7,384 nucleotides of DNA from Piscirickettsiaceae bacterium (GCA_021767305.1 JAASTL010000033.1:1-7384); one strand, 5' to 3'. Shown: positions 1 through 6,463, counted from the stretch's first letter. The notes: generated from the letters alone by a model not told the origin. Numbers and translations: made by a program.

Positions 1-669
1 CATCGCCTCAGCCCGATTGTGGAAGAGGTGCTTTATCCAGCGATGGAAGATTTTCAGATCGATATTGTCATTGGTGAAGGCCCGGCTGCACAAAGTGTAA
101 AAATTGATATTCCGCCATTTACTCTGGTGGGTGCTACCACGCGCGCGGGTCTATTGACTTCGCCGCTAAGAGACCGTTTTGGGCTGGTGCAACGTTTAGA
201 GTTTTACAGTCATGATGAACTTACTCAGATTGTGCTGCGTTCTGCCAATATACTCGGTATGCACGCTGAGTTAGAAGGCGCTCAGGAAGTGGCGCGCCGT
301 TCTCGTGGCACACCACGAATTGCGAATAGACTATTACGCCGAGTGCGCGATTACGCTCAAGTTAAAGGTGATGGCGTCATTACCCAGAACATTGCCGATG
401 CGGCTTTGAATCTTTTGGAAGTGGATCGCTTGGGTCTAGATAAGATGGATCGACGTTTCCTGGAAAACCTGATCCAAAAATTTGATGGTGGTCCGGTTGG
501 CATAGACAGTATTGCCACTGCATTAGGTGAAGAACGCGGCACCATTGAAGATGTGATTGAGCCTTTTTTGGTTCAAGAAGGTTTTTTAGTTAGAACGCCA
601 AGAGGCCGTATTGCAACTCCTCATGCATACCGTCATTTGGACTTTGAAGAACTACAAAACAATCAGTAG
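1..669 (+). CDS. ruvB: RuvB Holliday-junction branch-migration ATPase, 3' part (5' end outside window)
   Basis: RuvB is the hexameric AAA+ motor that, with RuvA, drives branch migration of Holliday junctions in recombination and repair. The frame is open from base 1 and gives 222 residues; the family is about 335-345 long, so roughly the first third, with Walker A, lies outside the window. The first visible residue, H, should be the last of the DEIH Walker B box (HRLSP follows). Visible in order: the beta-hairpin region that contacts RuvA (about 18-42), sensor 1 GATTRAG (44-50), the arginine-finger region SPLRDRFG (54-61), sensor 2 [13 protein letters not shown] (102-114), and the C-terminal winged-helix DNA-binding domain (about 145-222) with [18 protein letters not shown] and RTPRGR. 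The GTG at 19 is internal, not a start. Identification is very secure; the gene looks intact here and ends 66 bases before tolQ. Confidence 0.97.
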   Translation, partial: HRLSPIVEEVLYPAMEDFQIDIVIGEGPAAQSVKIDIPPFTLVGATTRAGLLTSPLRDRFGLVQRLEFYSHDELTQIVLRSANILGMHAELEGAQEVARRSRGTPRIANRLLRRVRDYAQVKGDGVITQNIADAALNLLEVDRLGLDKMDRRFLENLIQKFDGGPVGIDSIATALGEERGTIEDVIEPFLVQEGFLVRTPRGRIATPHAYRHLDFEELQNNQ

Positions 670-735
670 AATAATTTTAAAATTTTAGCCCCGTTTATTT
701 TGAACGCTTAATAAATTTAGCAAGGTAAATAAATA

Positions 736-1416
736 ATGAATGACAGCGATCTATTTGAACTCTTACTCAGTGCCAGTCCGGTTGTCCAAGCCGTCATGTT
801 GCTATTGGCCTTTATGTCTCTTGCCGTGTGGGCCGTGGCGTTTGCCAAGTCTTATCAAATTCGTAAAGTCTCCAAACAAGCTAAAACATTTGAAGCACAG
901 TTTTGGGAAACTGCAGAGCTTTCGCAGCTTTATCAGCAAGTTGAGATGGATCGCGCAGGTGCATCCGGCATGGCCGTGATGTTTGCCGATGGTTATAAAG
1001 AGTTCGCACGTTTAAAGCAGCAGGGGGTAAATAATGCTGCTGATTTGATTAATGGATCGCAAAGAAGCATGAAAATCGCGTTTACCAAACAGTCTGACCG
1101 TCTTGAAAATCATCTTTCTTTTTTGGCCACCGTGGGTTCGTCTGCACCTTATATTGGGCTGTTCGGTACGGTTTGGGGGGTAATGCACGCCTTCCAATCT
1201 TTAGGTAATGTTCAACATGCGACCTTAGCTGCAGTTGCACCGGGTATTTCCGAGGCCTTGATTGCCACCGCAATAGGTTTGTTTGCCGCGATTCCAGCGG
1301 TTATTGCCTATAACCGACTATCTAATAAAGTTGATCGCTTATTAAGTGAGTATGAAAACTTTGCGGAAGGTTTTTTGACTATTCTGCAACGTCAAGCTCA
1401 CACTCAAAACAGCTAA
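736..1416 (+). CDS. tolQ: TolQ, proton-channel subunit of the Tol-Pal motor
   Basis: TolQ is the polytopic inner-membrane subunit that forms, with TolR, the proton-driven stator powering TolA during outer-membrane constriction. The protein has 226 residues (E. coli 230). Three membrane segments are visible: about 16-38, 128-150 and 168-190, with a cytoplasmic loop between the first two. The conserved channel threonines fall in GLFGT (T145) and EALIAT (T178), the same numbers as in E. coli TolQ. The start ATG has AAGG about 10 bases upstream. It is the first gene of a tolQ-tolR-tolA set; ybgC, which often precedes tolQ, is absent, and the 66-base gap to ruvB is AT-rich without a clear terminator or promoter. 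ExbB is the main alternative, but the tolRAB-pal neighbours settle it as TolQ. Confidence 0.96.
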   Translation: MNDSDLFELLLSASPVVQAVMLLLAFMSLAVWAVAFAKSYQIRKVSKQAKTFEAQFWETAELSQLYQQVEMDRAGASGMAVMFADGYKEFARLKQQGVNNAADLINGSQRSMKIAFTKQSDRLENHLSFLATVGSSAPYIGLFGTVWGVMHAFQSLGNVQHATLAAVAPGISEALIATAIGLFAAIPAVIAYNRLSNKVDRLLSEYENFAEGFLTILQRQAHTQNS

Positions 1417-1437
1417 TTTTTTAGATCGGGATCAGAT

Positions 1438-1899
1438 ATGCAAAACGGTTTTCGAAGCGCTCGACAGAAAAAACGTTTAATGGCGGAAATCAATGTCGTG
1501 CCTTACATTGATGTTACTTTGGTGTTGTTGATTATTTTTATGGTGACTGCGCCGATTGTGCAGCAAGCCGTTACCGTAGATTTACCGCAAACCCCTGAAA
1601 TCAAAAAACAGCAAACGGTAGAAGTCACTGAAGAGGACAAACCCTTTGTCATTACCGTTGATAACAATGGTCTCTATTCCACTTCAGAACAACCAGAGAT
1701 TGCTTTAAGTACACAAGACCTTGAAGACTTAGTCACTGAAGTTGTGGCACGTGCCCAACTTAATCAGTTGCAAGAGTTTTATATTCAGGGCGATCGCTCA
1801 GCACCTTATGGAAAGGTGGTGCACCTGTTTGTCTTGCTGAAAGCCAATGGGGTCAATAATGTGTCATTAATGACTGAACCTGAAATGGTGAAACCATAA
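1438..1899 (+). CDS. tolR: TolR, stator subunit of the Tol-Pal motor
   Basis: TolR pairs with TolQ to form the proton-conducting stator and carries a periplasmic domain that regulates the channel. The product has 153 residues (E. coli 142). It has a short cytoplasmic basic N-terminus, one membrane segment (about 20-42) and a periplasmic ExbD/TolR domain (about 60-153). The protonatable aspartate is D25 in NVVPYIDVTLVLL, equivalent to D23 of E. coli TolR; the following IIFMVTAPIV is typical of the family. It begins 21 bases after tolQ with GGGA shortly upstream, and its stop overlaps the tolA start in TAATG, implying translational coupling. The periplasmic linker (about 44-66) is rich in charged residues. 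ExbD is the paralogous alternative, excluded by context. Confidence 0.96.
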   Translation: MQNGFRSARQKKRLMAEINVVPYIDVTLVLLIIFMVTAPIVQQAVTVDLPQTPEIKKQQTVEVTEEDKPFVITVDNNGLYSTSEQPEIALSTQDLEDLVTEVVARAQLNQLQEFYIQGDRSAPYGKVVHLFVLLKANGVNNVSLMTEPEMVKP

Positions 1900-2927
1900 T
1901 GATTAAATTTATAAAAAAACATCCTGTCGCCGTTTTACTCTCGGTTTTTTTACATATTGGTATAGTCGTTTTTTTCACCTTAAAGTGGGAGCAAGACCCT
2001 GTTGTTAAGCTTACTTTAAATGGTGAAGAAAACATGCCTATTAAAGAAGTGCGTCAAACTGCCCAATTGGAACCGATGCAAACCTTTGCGGTTGATTCAA
2101 CCCAGGTTCAGGCCAAACTAGAACAAATTAAAGCTGAGCAGGAAGCGCGTAAAAAAGAACAAGAAATGTTAAAACAGCTGACGCAAAAAGAGCGTGAGCG
2201 TCTAAAACAATTGCAACAGAAAAAACAGGCGGAACAGGCTAAAGCAGAAAAAGCTCGTAAAGAGGCTGCCGCTGAGCAGAAAAAAGCTGAAGCCGAACGT
2301 AAGAAAATAGCCGAAGCTAAACGTCTAGCAGAAGTGGAAAAGAAAAAGGCCGATGAAGCACGCAAAAAAGCCGATGCAGCCAAAAAAGCCGCGGCTGAGG
2401 CAGAAAAACAGCGCATTGCCGAAAAAGAGAAAGCTAAGTTAGCGGAAAAAGAGCGTCTTGCTGAAGAGCGTAAGAAAAAAGAGCTCGAAAAAGAGTTAGC
2501 TTTAAAAGCGGAAGAGAAAAAGGCGCTTGAGAAAGCCGCTGCTGAAGCGCAGTTACGTAAACAGCAACAAGAAGCCGAAGCTGAACTGCAGCGTCAATTA
2601 GCTGAAGAAGCCGAAGCTCAACGTGCCGCGCAAAAACGCAAACAGTTACTCTCTTTGCGCGAGACTTATATCTCTTCAATTTCTGCTAAGGTAAAAGATA
2701 ACTGGCGAACACCTGCACGTATTTCACCTAATGCTCAGTGTGACTTAAAGATTACCCAGTCACCGCAAGGTATGATTACCAGTGTTAAGGTGTTGAACTG
2801 TAATAAAGATGCAACACGTCAGTTCCAGCAGGCAGCGGAAAAAGCGGTTTATCGTGCCGAGCCATTACCGGCGCCACCGGTAAAAGAGTTGTTTGAACGT
2901 GAAATAACGTTTGAATTTAAACCGTAA
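1899..2927 (+). CDS. tolA: TolA, periplasm-spanning effector of the Tol-Pal system
   Basis: TolA is anchored in the inner membrane, energised by TolQR, and spans the periplasm to engage TolB and Pal. The product has 342 residues, shorter than the 421 of E. coli mainly because the helical rod is shorter. Domain I has a single membrane helix (about 9-28) with the SxxxH pair S15/H19 that contacts TolQR. Domain II (about 68-250) is an uninterrupted Lys/Glu/Ala/Gln-rich helix. Domain III (about 251-342) is the C-terminal globular domain with C281 and C301, spaced like the disulfide pair of E. coli TolA, and motifs VKDNWR and FEF near the end. The start overlaps the tolR stop by one base. The domain II rod gives long low-complexity shadow frames on the minus strand that are not genes. 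Confidence 0.95.
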   Translation: MIKFIKKHPVAVLLSVFLHIGIVVFFTLKWEQDPVVKLTLNGEENMPIKEVRQTAQLEPMQTFAVDSTQVQAKLEQIKAEQEARKKEQEMLKQLTQKERERLKQLQQKKQAEQAKAEKARKEAAAEQKKAEAERKKIAEAKRLAEVEKKKADEARKKADAAKKAAAEAEKQRIAEKEKAKLAEKERLAEERKKKELEKELALKAEEKKALEKAAAEAQLRKQQQEAEAELQRQLAEEAEAQRAAQKRKQLLSLRETYISSISAKVKDNWRTPARISPNAQCDLKITQSPQGMITSVKVLNCNKDATRQFQQAAEKAVYRAEPLPAPPVKELFEREITFEFKP

Positions 2928-2931
2928 GTTT

Positions 2932-2960
2932 TTGACTCTGGATTGAATACCACTTTTAAC
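2932..2960 (+). promoter_or_regulatory. Candidate sigma-70 promoter ahead of tolB
   Basis: TTGACT (2932-2937; five of six matches to the -35 consensus) is followed after 17 bases by TTTAAC (2955-2960; four of six matches to -10). It lies directly after the tolA stop. If used, transcription would start near 2967 and the whole palindromic repeat copy 1 would form the tolB leader. A separate tolB promoter is known in E. coli, which makes a promoter here plausible. Read by eye only; a read-through tolQRAB transcript is an equal possibility. Confidence 0.33.
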
Positions 2961-2961
2961 C

Positions 2962-2983
2962 GATTCTTATCCCTCAAAGAATC
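2962..2983 (+). other. Small hairpin between tolA and repeat copy 1
   Basis: GATTCTT (2962-2968) is the exact reverse complement of AAGAATC (2977-2983), giving a 7 base-pair stem with an 8-base loop. No T-run follows, so it is not a convincing intrinsic terminator. It lies at or just after the start point predicted for the candidate promoter and five bases before the palindromic repeat. Its role is unknown. Confidence 0.4.
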
Positions 2984-2987
2984 TTAA

Positions 2988-3149
2988 CGAAAGTTTTCCA
3001 CGAGATGGTTACACGAATAAAAATTGTTAAAAACCAGCTGATTTGTGTTGAAAAACTTGCTAATAGCCAGCTATTAGCTGCGTTCTTCGCCTAAATCAGA
3101 CAGTTTTTTCCTAATTTTTATGTCGCATCCCACTCATCCAAAACTTTCG
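2988..3149 (+). repeat. Intergenic foldback (MITE/ERIC-like) element, copy 1
   Basis: The 162 bases form an imperfect full-length inverted repeat. The outer ends are CGAAAGTTTT (2988-2997) and its exact complement AAAACTTTCG (3140-3149). Inner matching blocks are ATAAAAATT (3017-3025) with AATTTTTAT (3113-3121), CTGATTT (3038-3044) with AAATCAG (3093-3099), and the tip GCTAATAGC (3059-3067) with GCTATTAGC (3070-3078). Bases 2999-3148 align without gaps to 6314-6463 of copy 2 at about 80 percent identity by hand count (30 mismatches in 150). It fills most of the tolA-tolB gap and ends 32 bases before the favoured tolB ATG. No transposase is present, so it would be a non-autonomous element. No clear target duplication is seen here. 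I do not recognise it as ERIC, REP, Correia or RUP. Confidence 0.85.
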
Positions 3150-3160
3150 ATACAAACAAA

Positions 3161-3168
3161 AAGGTGAT
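3161..3168 (+). promoter_or_regulatory. Shine-Dalgarno sequence of tolB
   Basis: AAGGTGAT pairs well with the 3' end of 16S rRNA, where the complementary sequence includes ATCACCTCC. Its position decides little cleanly. The GG core ends 2 bases before the ATG at 3167, 8 bases before a TTG at 3173 and 17 bases before the ATG at 3182. By spacing alone the TTG would be best; by codon preference and signal-peptide shape the ATG at 3182 is attractive. The strong match suggests initiation close to here in any case. Confidence 0.5.
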
Positions 3169-3181
3169 GGTTTTGAAATTA

Positions 3182-4537
3182 ATGAAAAATTTAAAAAAAC
3201 ATCTACAACAGAAATTGACATTGGTTTTATTGAGCTTGGTTGTTGCGCCTGCATGGGCAGGCTTAACGATTGAAATCAATGAGGGATATGAAAATGCTTA
3301 CCCAATCGCTATCGTGCCATTTGCTTATGGTGATTTAACAACTGGAGCCGCCAGTAATGCAGTTGCGAATGCTCCAATTGCTACTGCGGAAGCTCCAGAA
3401 GATTTAGCTTCCATTGTGGCTGCCGATTTACGTAGGAGTGGTCATTTTCGTCCACTTACCACCTCGCAAATGCCGGCGATGCCTCATGAACTTGAACAGG
3501 TTGATTACGATGAGTGGCGACCATTAGACATAGATAATATGTTGATTGGTAAATTAGTTCATGAAGGTAATGGTCTCTATCAAATTGATATGCGTTTTCT
3601 TGATATTCTGCGTAAGAAGCAGGTCATTGGTAAACGTTGGACAGGCATTCGTAAAGAAAACCTGCGTCGTGTAGCACATCAAATGAGTGACTTGATCTAT
3701 CAGGAATTGACTGGAATTCGGGGTGCATTTAACACCCAGATTGCCTATGTCACCCTGCGTAAGGTTGGCAAGAAACGTCTTTATACTTTAGAAATTGCCG
3801 ATGCTGATGGATACAACCCACAACCGATGTTGAAGTCTAGTCAGCCTATTATGTCACCGAGTTGGTCTCCGGATGGTTCAAAGATTGCCTATGTCTCATT
3901 TGAATCTGGGCGCTCAAATGTTGTAGTTCAAAGCTTAGATGGTAGTTACAGAAAAGTGATTGCCAACTTCAAGGGATTAAATAGTGCACCAGCATGGTCT
4001 CCTGATGGCAAGCAGCTTGCCATGACCTTGTCTAAAGATGGCAGTGCCGATATCTATATTATGGATTTGCAGAGCAAACGTTTACGTCGTTTAACGCGTA
4101 ACTGGTCAATCGAGACCGAAGCAGCCTGGGCACCAAATGGTCAATCATTGTTTTTTAACTCTGATCGTCGCGGTCAACCGCAAGTTTTCCAAGTGTTTTT
4201 AGACACCGGAGAAGTGCGCCGCGTGACTTTTGAAGGTAAATATAATGCCAACCCAGAAGTTTCGCCTGATGGACGTTATATTGCTGTCGTACATGGCGGT
4301 GGTGGTTTCCATATTGCCTTGCAGGATTTATACACCAATGACTTTACTATCTTGACCGATTCATTTTTGGATGAGTCGCCAACTTTTTCGCCGAATGGTG
4401 AGATGATTCTTTATGCTATGAATAAAAGAGGCCGTGGCGAGTTGGCTGTAGTCGCAATTGATGGTAAAACTTCCCAAACTTTACGAGTAGAAAATGGTGA
4501 AGTAAGAGAGCCGGCATGGGGCCCTTATTTACAGTAG
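3182..4537 (+). CDS. tolB: TolB, periplasmic beta-propeller of the Tol-Pal system
   Basis: TolB is the periplasmic protein that binds Pal and is released from it by TolA. From this ATG the product has 451 residues (E. coli 430). A Sec signal peptide (1-26) has a basic n-region, a hydrophobic core and an AWA|G cleavage site. The N-terminal domain (about 27-190) contains APEDLASIVAADLRRSG; the C-terminal six-bladed propeller (about 210-451) shows repeated blades with SPSWSPDGSKIAYV, APAWSPDGKQLAM, EAAWAPNGQSLFF, NPEVSPDGRYIAV, SPTFSPNGEMILY and the closing EPAWGPYLQ. About 15 extra residues, rich in Ala, Thr and Asn, lie at about 51-70 compared with E. coli. In-frame starts also exist at 3164 (GTG), 3167 (ATG) and 3173 (TTG); the favoured one gives a typical signal peptide but the ribosome site lies far upstream, so the start is uncertain by up to six codons. 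Confidence 0.93.
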   Translation: MKNLKKHLQQKLTLVLLSLVVAPAWAGLTIEINEGYENAYPIAIVPFAYGDLTTGAASNAVANAPIATAEAPEDLASIVAADLRRSGHFRPLTTSQMPAMPHELEQVDYDEWRPLDIDNMLIGKLVHEGNGLYQIDMRFLDILRKKQVIGKRWTGIRKENLRRVAHQMSDLIYQELTGIRGAFNTQIAYVTLRKVGKKRLYTLEIADADGYNPQPMLKSSQPIMSPSWSPDGSKIAYVSFESGRSNVVVQSLDGSYRKVIANFKGLNSAPAWSPDGKQLAMTLSKDGSADIYIMDLQSKRLRRLTRNWSIETEAAWAPNGQSLFFNSDRRGQPQVFQVFLDTGEVRRVTFEGKYNANPEVSPDGRYIAVVHGGGGFHIALQDLYTNDFTILTDSFLDESPTFSPNGEMILYAMNKRGRGELAVVAIDGKTSQTLRVENGEVREPAWGPYLQ

Positions 4538-4575
4538 AATCGACGCATTAGTCGACTCTGAATAATCTTATTTCT

Positions 4576-4599
4576 AAAACCAGCACTGTTGCTGGTTTT
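4576..4599 (+). terminator. Likely rho-independent terminator after tolB
   Basis: AAAACCAGCA (4576-4585) pairs perfectly with TGCTGGTTTT (4590-4599) around the loop CTGT. The T-run is short and broken (TTTTCTTGGTTTA), and the A-run on the 5' side would let it act in either direction. It lies 38 bases after the tolB stop, so pal-cpoB may be transcribed mainly from their own promoter or by partial read-through. A smaller TCGAC/GTCGA hairpin (4540-4555) precedes it. The rest of the gap to pal is AT-rich. A weak -10-like TATGCT (4666-4671) and a short TGCTC/GAGCA dyad (4668-4683) are visible there, but no convincing -35. Confidence 0.6.
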
Positions 4600-4704
4600 C
4601 TTGGTTTATTCCATAATTAATCAAATATTAACCAAATTTAGTTACCCCTCAACTGACTAACAATCTATGCTCTGAATTGAGCAACATGAATTAGAGGTTT
4701 TAAA

Positions 4705-5286
4705 ATGCATAACTTATCAAAATTATTTGCTGTATCCACTTTAGCGCTATTGACTGCTTGTAGTTCATCTCCTGAAAGAGGTGGAGATGTGGGTGGTGAT
4801 CCTGATGTAACGCAAGATACTGCGCCAGGCATTGGTGGAGAGGGTGATACAAATGGGGTAGAGGTATTACCTGCGGATACTCAGGGTGGAATTGAAGGTC
4901 AAGACATTCAGCAGGGTCAAGATTTAGATGAAATGAAAATGGTAGATGTTGATAGTATCTATGCGCCTGTTATTTACTTCGACTATGACCAATATGAGTT
5001 ATCTGATGATGCGACTACCAATGTTCGCTATCATGCGGATTTACTTTTAGCGAACCCGCAGCAAAAAGTTATTTTGCAAGGCCACACTGATGAACGCGGA
5101 ACCCCTGAATACAACTTAGCCTTGGGTGAAAAGCGTGCTAAATCGGTTGAGCAGGCCATGATGTTATTTGGTATTCAGCAAGATCGTATTGAGGTCATTA
5201 GCTTTGGTGAAGAGCAGCCTGAAATGCTGGGAAGTAATGAAGAAGCTTGGGCTAAAAACCGCCGCGTCGAAATCATTATCAAGTAG
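4705..5286 (+). CDS. pal: Pal, peptidoglycan-associated outer-membrane lipoprotein
   Basis: Pal anchors the outer membrane to peptidoglycan and is the mobile partner of TolB and TolA at the division site. The product has 193 residues (E. coli 173). A lipoprotein signal ends in the lipobox LTAC with C19 as the acylated residue; S20 at position +2 predicts outer-membrane sorting by Lol. Residues 20-85 form a long Gly/Asp/Glu/Gln-rich, strongly acidic linker with very few basic residues. The OmpA-like peptidoglycan-binding domain spans about 86-193, with FDYDQYEL (92-99), GHTDERGTPEYNLALGEKRA (126-145) and NRRVEI (185-190), which hold the diaminopimelate-binding Asp and Arg. AGAGG at 4693-4697 is spaced 7 bases from the ATG. 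It is followed closely by cpoB. Confidence 0.96.
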   Translation: MHNLSKLFAVSTLALLTACSSSPERGGDVGGDPDVTQDTAPGIGGEGDTNGVEVLPADTQGGIEGQDIQQGQDLDEMKMVDVDSIYAPVIYFDYDQYELSDDATTNVRYHADLLLANPQQKVILQGHTDERGTPEYNLALGEKRAKSVEQAMMLFGIQQDRIEVISFGEEQPEMLGSNEEAWAKNRRVEIIIK

Positions 5287-5322
5287 TTTCATTTAATACC
5301 GCCACTATTAAGGAATTTATAA

Positions 5323-6261
5323 ATGCGTAAAAAATTTATGCTTGGCAGTGCCGTTACGTTATTAGCGACGGCAGTGGCGTTACCAGCTAATGCTGCACCC
5401 ACCGCAACACTTGATCAACGTGTACAACGTTTAGAAAGAATGATGGAAAATCCGGTGCTATTGCAATTAAGCAGACGTTTGGGTGAGCAGCAGCGAGAAA
5501 TTCAAAATTTGCAGGATCAAAATGATCGCCTGAAAAGAGATTTAAGACAACTGCGTGCCCTAATGGATGAACGTTACAAAGAGAATGATGAGCGTTTTAG
5601 TCTTCTAGAAGGTACTCAGCCAAGAAGTTCGCTTATTTCAACCCCTTCAGCGACAACAACAAATGAGACTGTTGCACCTGCTAATTCAGTTGAAGCAGCT
5701 GCACCAGTTGCTGGTATGCCTGAAGTGAGTACTCCGCCTACAGCTGAAGTGCCGGTGCTTGCTATTCCAGAAATGGAGGTGCAGACAGAAGCGGCAGTTC
5801 AAGAGTCTAATAATGCTGAAATTGCCATTGCGCAAACGCAAGCTCAGGAGCAGCCTTCAACTAGTGGAGTGATTCAAACCAGAGCGGCAACCCAAGTTGA
5901 AAAGGATAAGTACAAAAATGCTTTTAGCTTAATGCGTAGTTCTAAATATGAAGATTCAATTCAGCAGTTTGAAGCTTTTATGCAGAATCACCCAGAGAGT
6001 GACTTAGCGAGCAATGCAGCTTACTGGGCTGGAGAAGGTTACTTGGTGTTAGGTAAAGAACAACAAGCGCTTGATTCGTTTTTAAAAGTACTGAATCAAT
6101 ACCCAGATTCACCTAAAGTACCGGACGCTACTTTAAGAGCAGGTGACAGCTACGAAAGGTTAGGTAACAGCAAAAAAGCGGTGGAAATGTATGAAATGAT
6201 CATTCAAGAACGTCCGCATAGCCGTGCAGCGGAAAATGCTCGTAAGCGCCTAGAAAATTAA
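5323..6261 (+). CDS. cpoB: CpoB (YbgF), Tol-Pal-associated cell-division coordinator
   Basis: CpoB is a periplasmic protein that binds TolA and coordinates septal peptidoglycan synthesis by PBP1B with Tol-driven outer-membrane constriction. The product has 312 residues (E. coli 263). A Sec signal peptide ends at ANA|AP (after residue 24). A trimerising coiled coil follows (about 28-96, LDQRVQRLERMM onward), with heptad-like Leu and many Arg/Gln/Glu. Residues 97-192 are a Thr/Ala/Pro/Glu-rich low-complexity linker that accounts for the extra length. The C-terminal TPR domain (about 194-312) has three repeats, with motifs such as YEDSIQQFEAFMQNHPES, AAYWAGEGYLVLGKEQQAL and AGDSYERLGNSKKAVEMY. 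AAGGA (5310-5314) lies 8 bases before the ATG. The 36-base gap to pal implies co-transcription. Confidence 0.94.
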   Translation: MRKKFMLGSAVTLLATAVALPANAAPTATLDQRVQRLERMMENPVLLQLSRRLGEQQREIQNLQDQNDRLKRDLRQLRALMDERYKENDERFSLLEGTQPRSSLISTPSATTTNETVAPANSVEAAAPVAGMPEVSTPPTAEVPVLAIPEMEVQTEAAVQESNNAEIAIAQTQAQEQPSTSGVIQTRAATQVEKDKYKNAFSLMRSSKYEDSIQQFEAFMQNHPESDLASNAAYWAGEGYLVLGKEQQALDSFLKVLNQYPDSPKVPDATLRAGDSYERLGNSKKAVEMYEMIIQERPHSRAAENARKRLEN

Positions 6262-6285
6262 TCATACAAGATTAATATTTCTAAA

Positions 6286-6463
6286 CGAGAGCTTTGCACC
6301 CAAAGGGTGTAAACACGAGATGGCTGAACGTTTAAAAATGGTTAAAAATCACCTGTTTTTTGTTGAAAAACTTGCTAATAACTAGTTGTTAGCTACGTTT
6401 TCCGCCTCAAACAGGCAGTTTTTTCCTCATTTTTCTATCGTCCACCACTCATGCAAAGCTCTC
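6286..6463 (+). repeat. Intergenic foldback (MITE/ERIC-like) element, copy 2
   Basis: This is the second member of the family seen at 2988-3149, in the same orientation. The ends GAGAGCTTTGCA (6287-6298) and TGCAAAGCTCTC (6452-6463) form a perfect 12-base inverted repeat. Inner complementary blocks include CCTGTTT (6352-6358) with AAACAGG (6409-6415), AAAAATG (6334-6340) with CATTTTT (6428-6434), and the tip around ACTAGT (6381-6386). The left arm is 17 bases longer than in copy 1 because of an added small hairpin. The element occupies most of the cpoB-queC gap and ends about 42 bases before queC. A 21-codon frame inside it (6320-6385) is not supported as a gene. No transposase gene is present. 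Confidence 0.85.
6293..6313 (+). other. Local hairpin inserted in the left arm of copy 2
   Basis: TTTGCACCC (6293-6301) pairs with GGGTGTAAA (6305-6313) around an AAA loop: nine pairs including one G-T wobble. Copy 1 lacks this segment. Its 5' half TTTGCA is also the inner half of the element's terminal inverted repeat, so the local hairpin and the long-range stem with TGCAAA (6452-6457) cannot both form. No T-run follows, so it is not a standard terminator. Confidence 0.6.

Noticed and set aside
740..979. An overlapping plus-strand frame inside tolQ
   Set aside because: It is a +1 shadow of a well-conserved tolQ, with no family resemblance.
1012..1273. Two minus-strand frames inside tolQ
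   Set aside because: They are shadows of conserved tolQ codons with no ribosome site or recognisable motifs.
2108..2416. A 102-codon open frame on the minus strand within tolA
   Set aside because: It is the Ser/Ala/Phe/Cys-rich shadow of the Lys/Glu/Ala codons of the TolA rod and resembles no protein family.
3005..3094. A 29-codon frame inside repeat copy 1 and its 21-codon counterpart at 6320-6385 in copy 2, sharing VKN-L-VEKLAN
   Set aside because: The two frames end at different stops, lack good ribosome-binding sites, and their similarity follows from the palindrome. Changes do not favour silent positions, while pairing between arms is kept, so structure, not coding, explains the conservation.
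2988..3149. Treating the palindromic repeat as an intrinsic terminator of tolA
   Set aside because: The hairpin is far too long and the T-run near 3104-3109 lies within its right arm, not after the stem; it also has a relative elsewhere, which fits a mobile repeat better.
2988..6463. A CRISPR array or tandem repeat
   Set aside because: There are only two diverged copies 3.3 kb apart with genes between them, and no short regularly spaced repeats.
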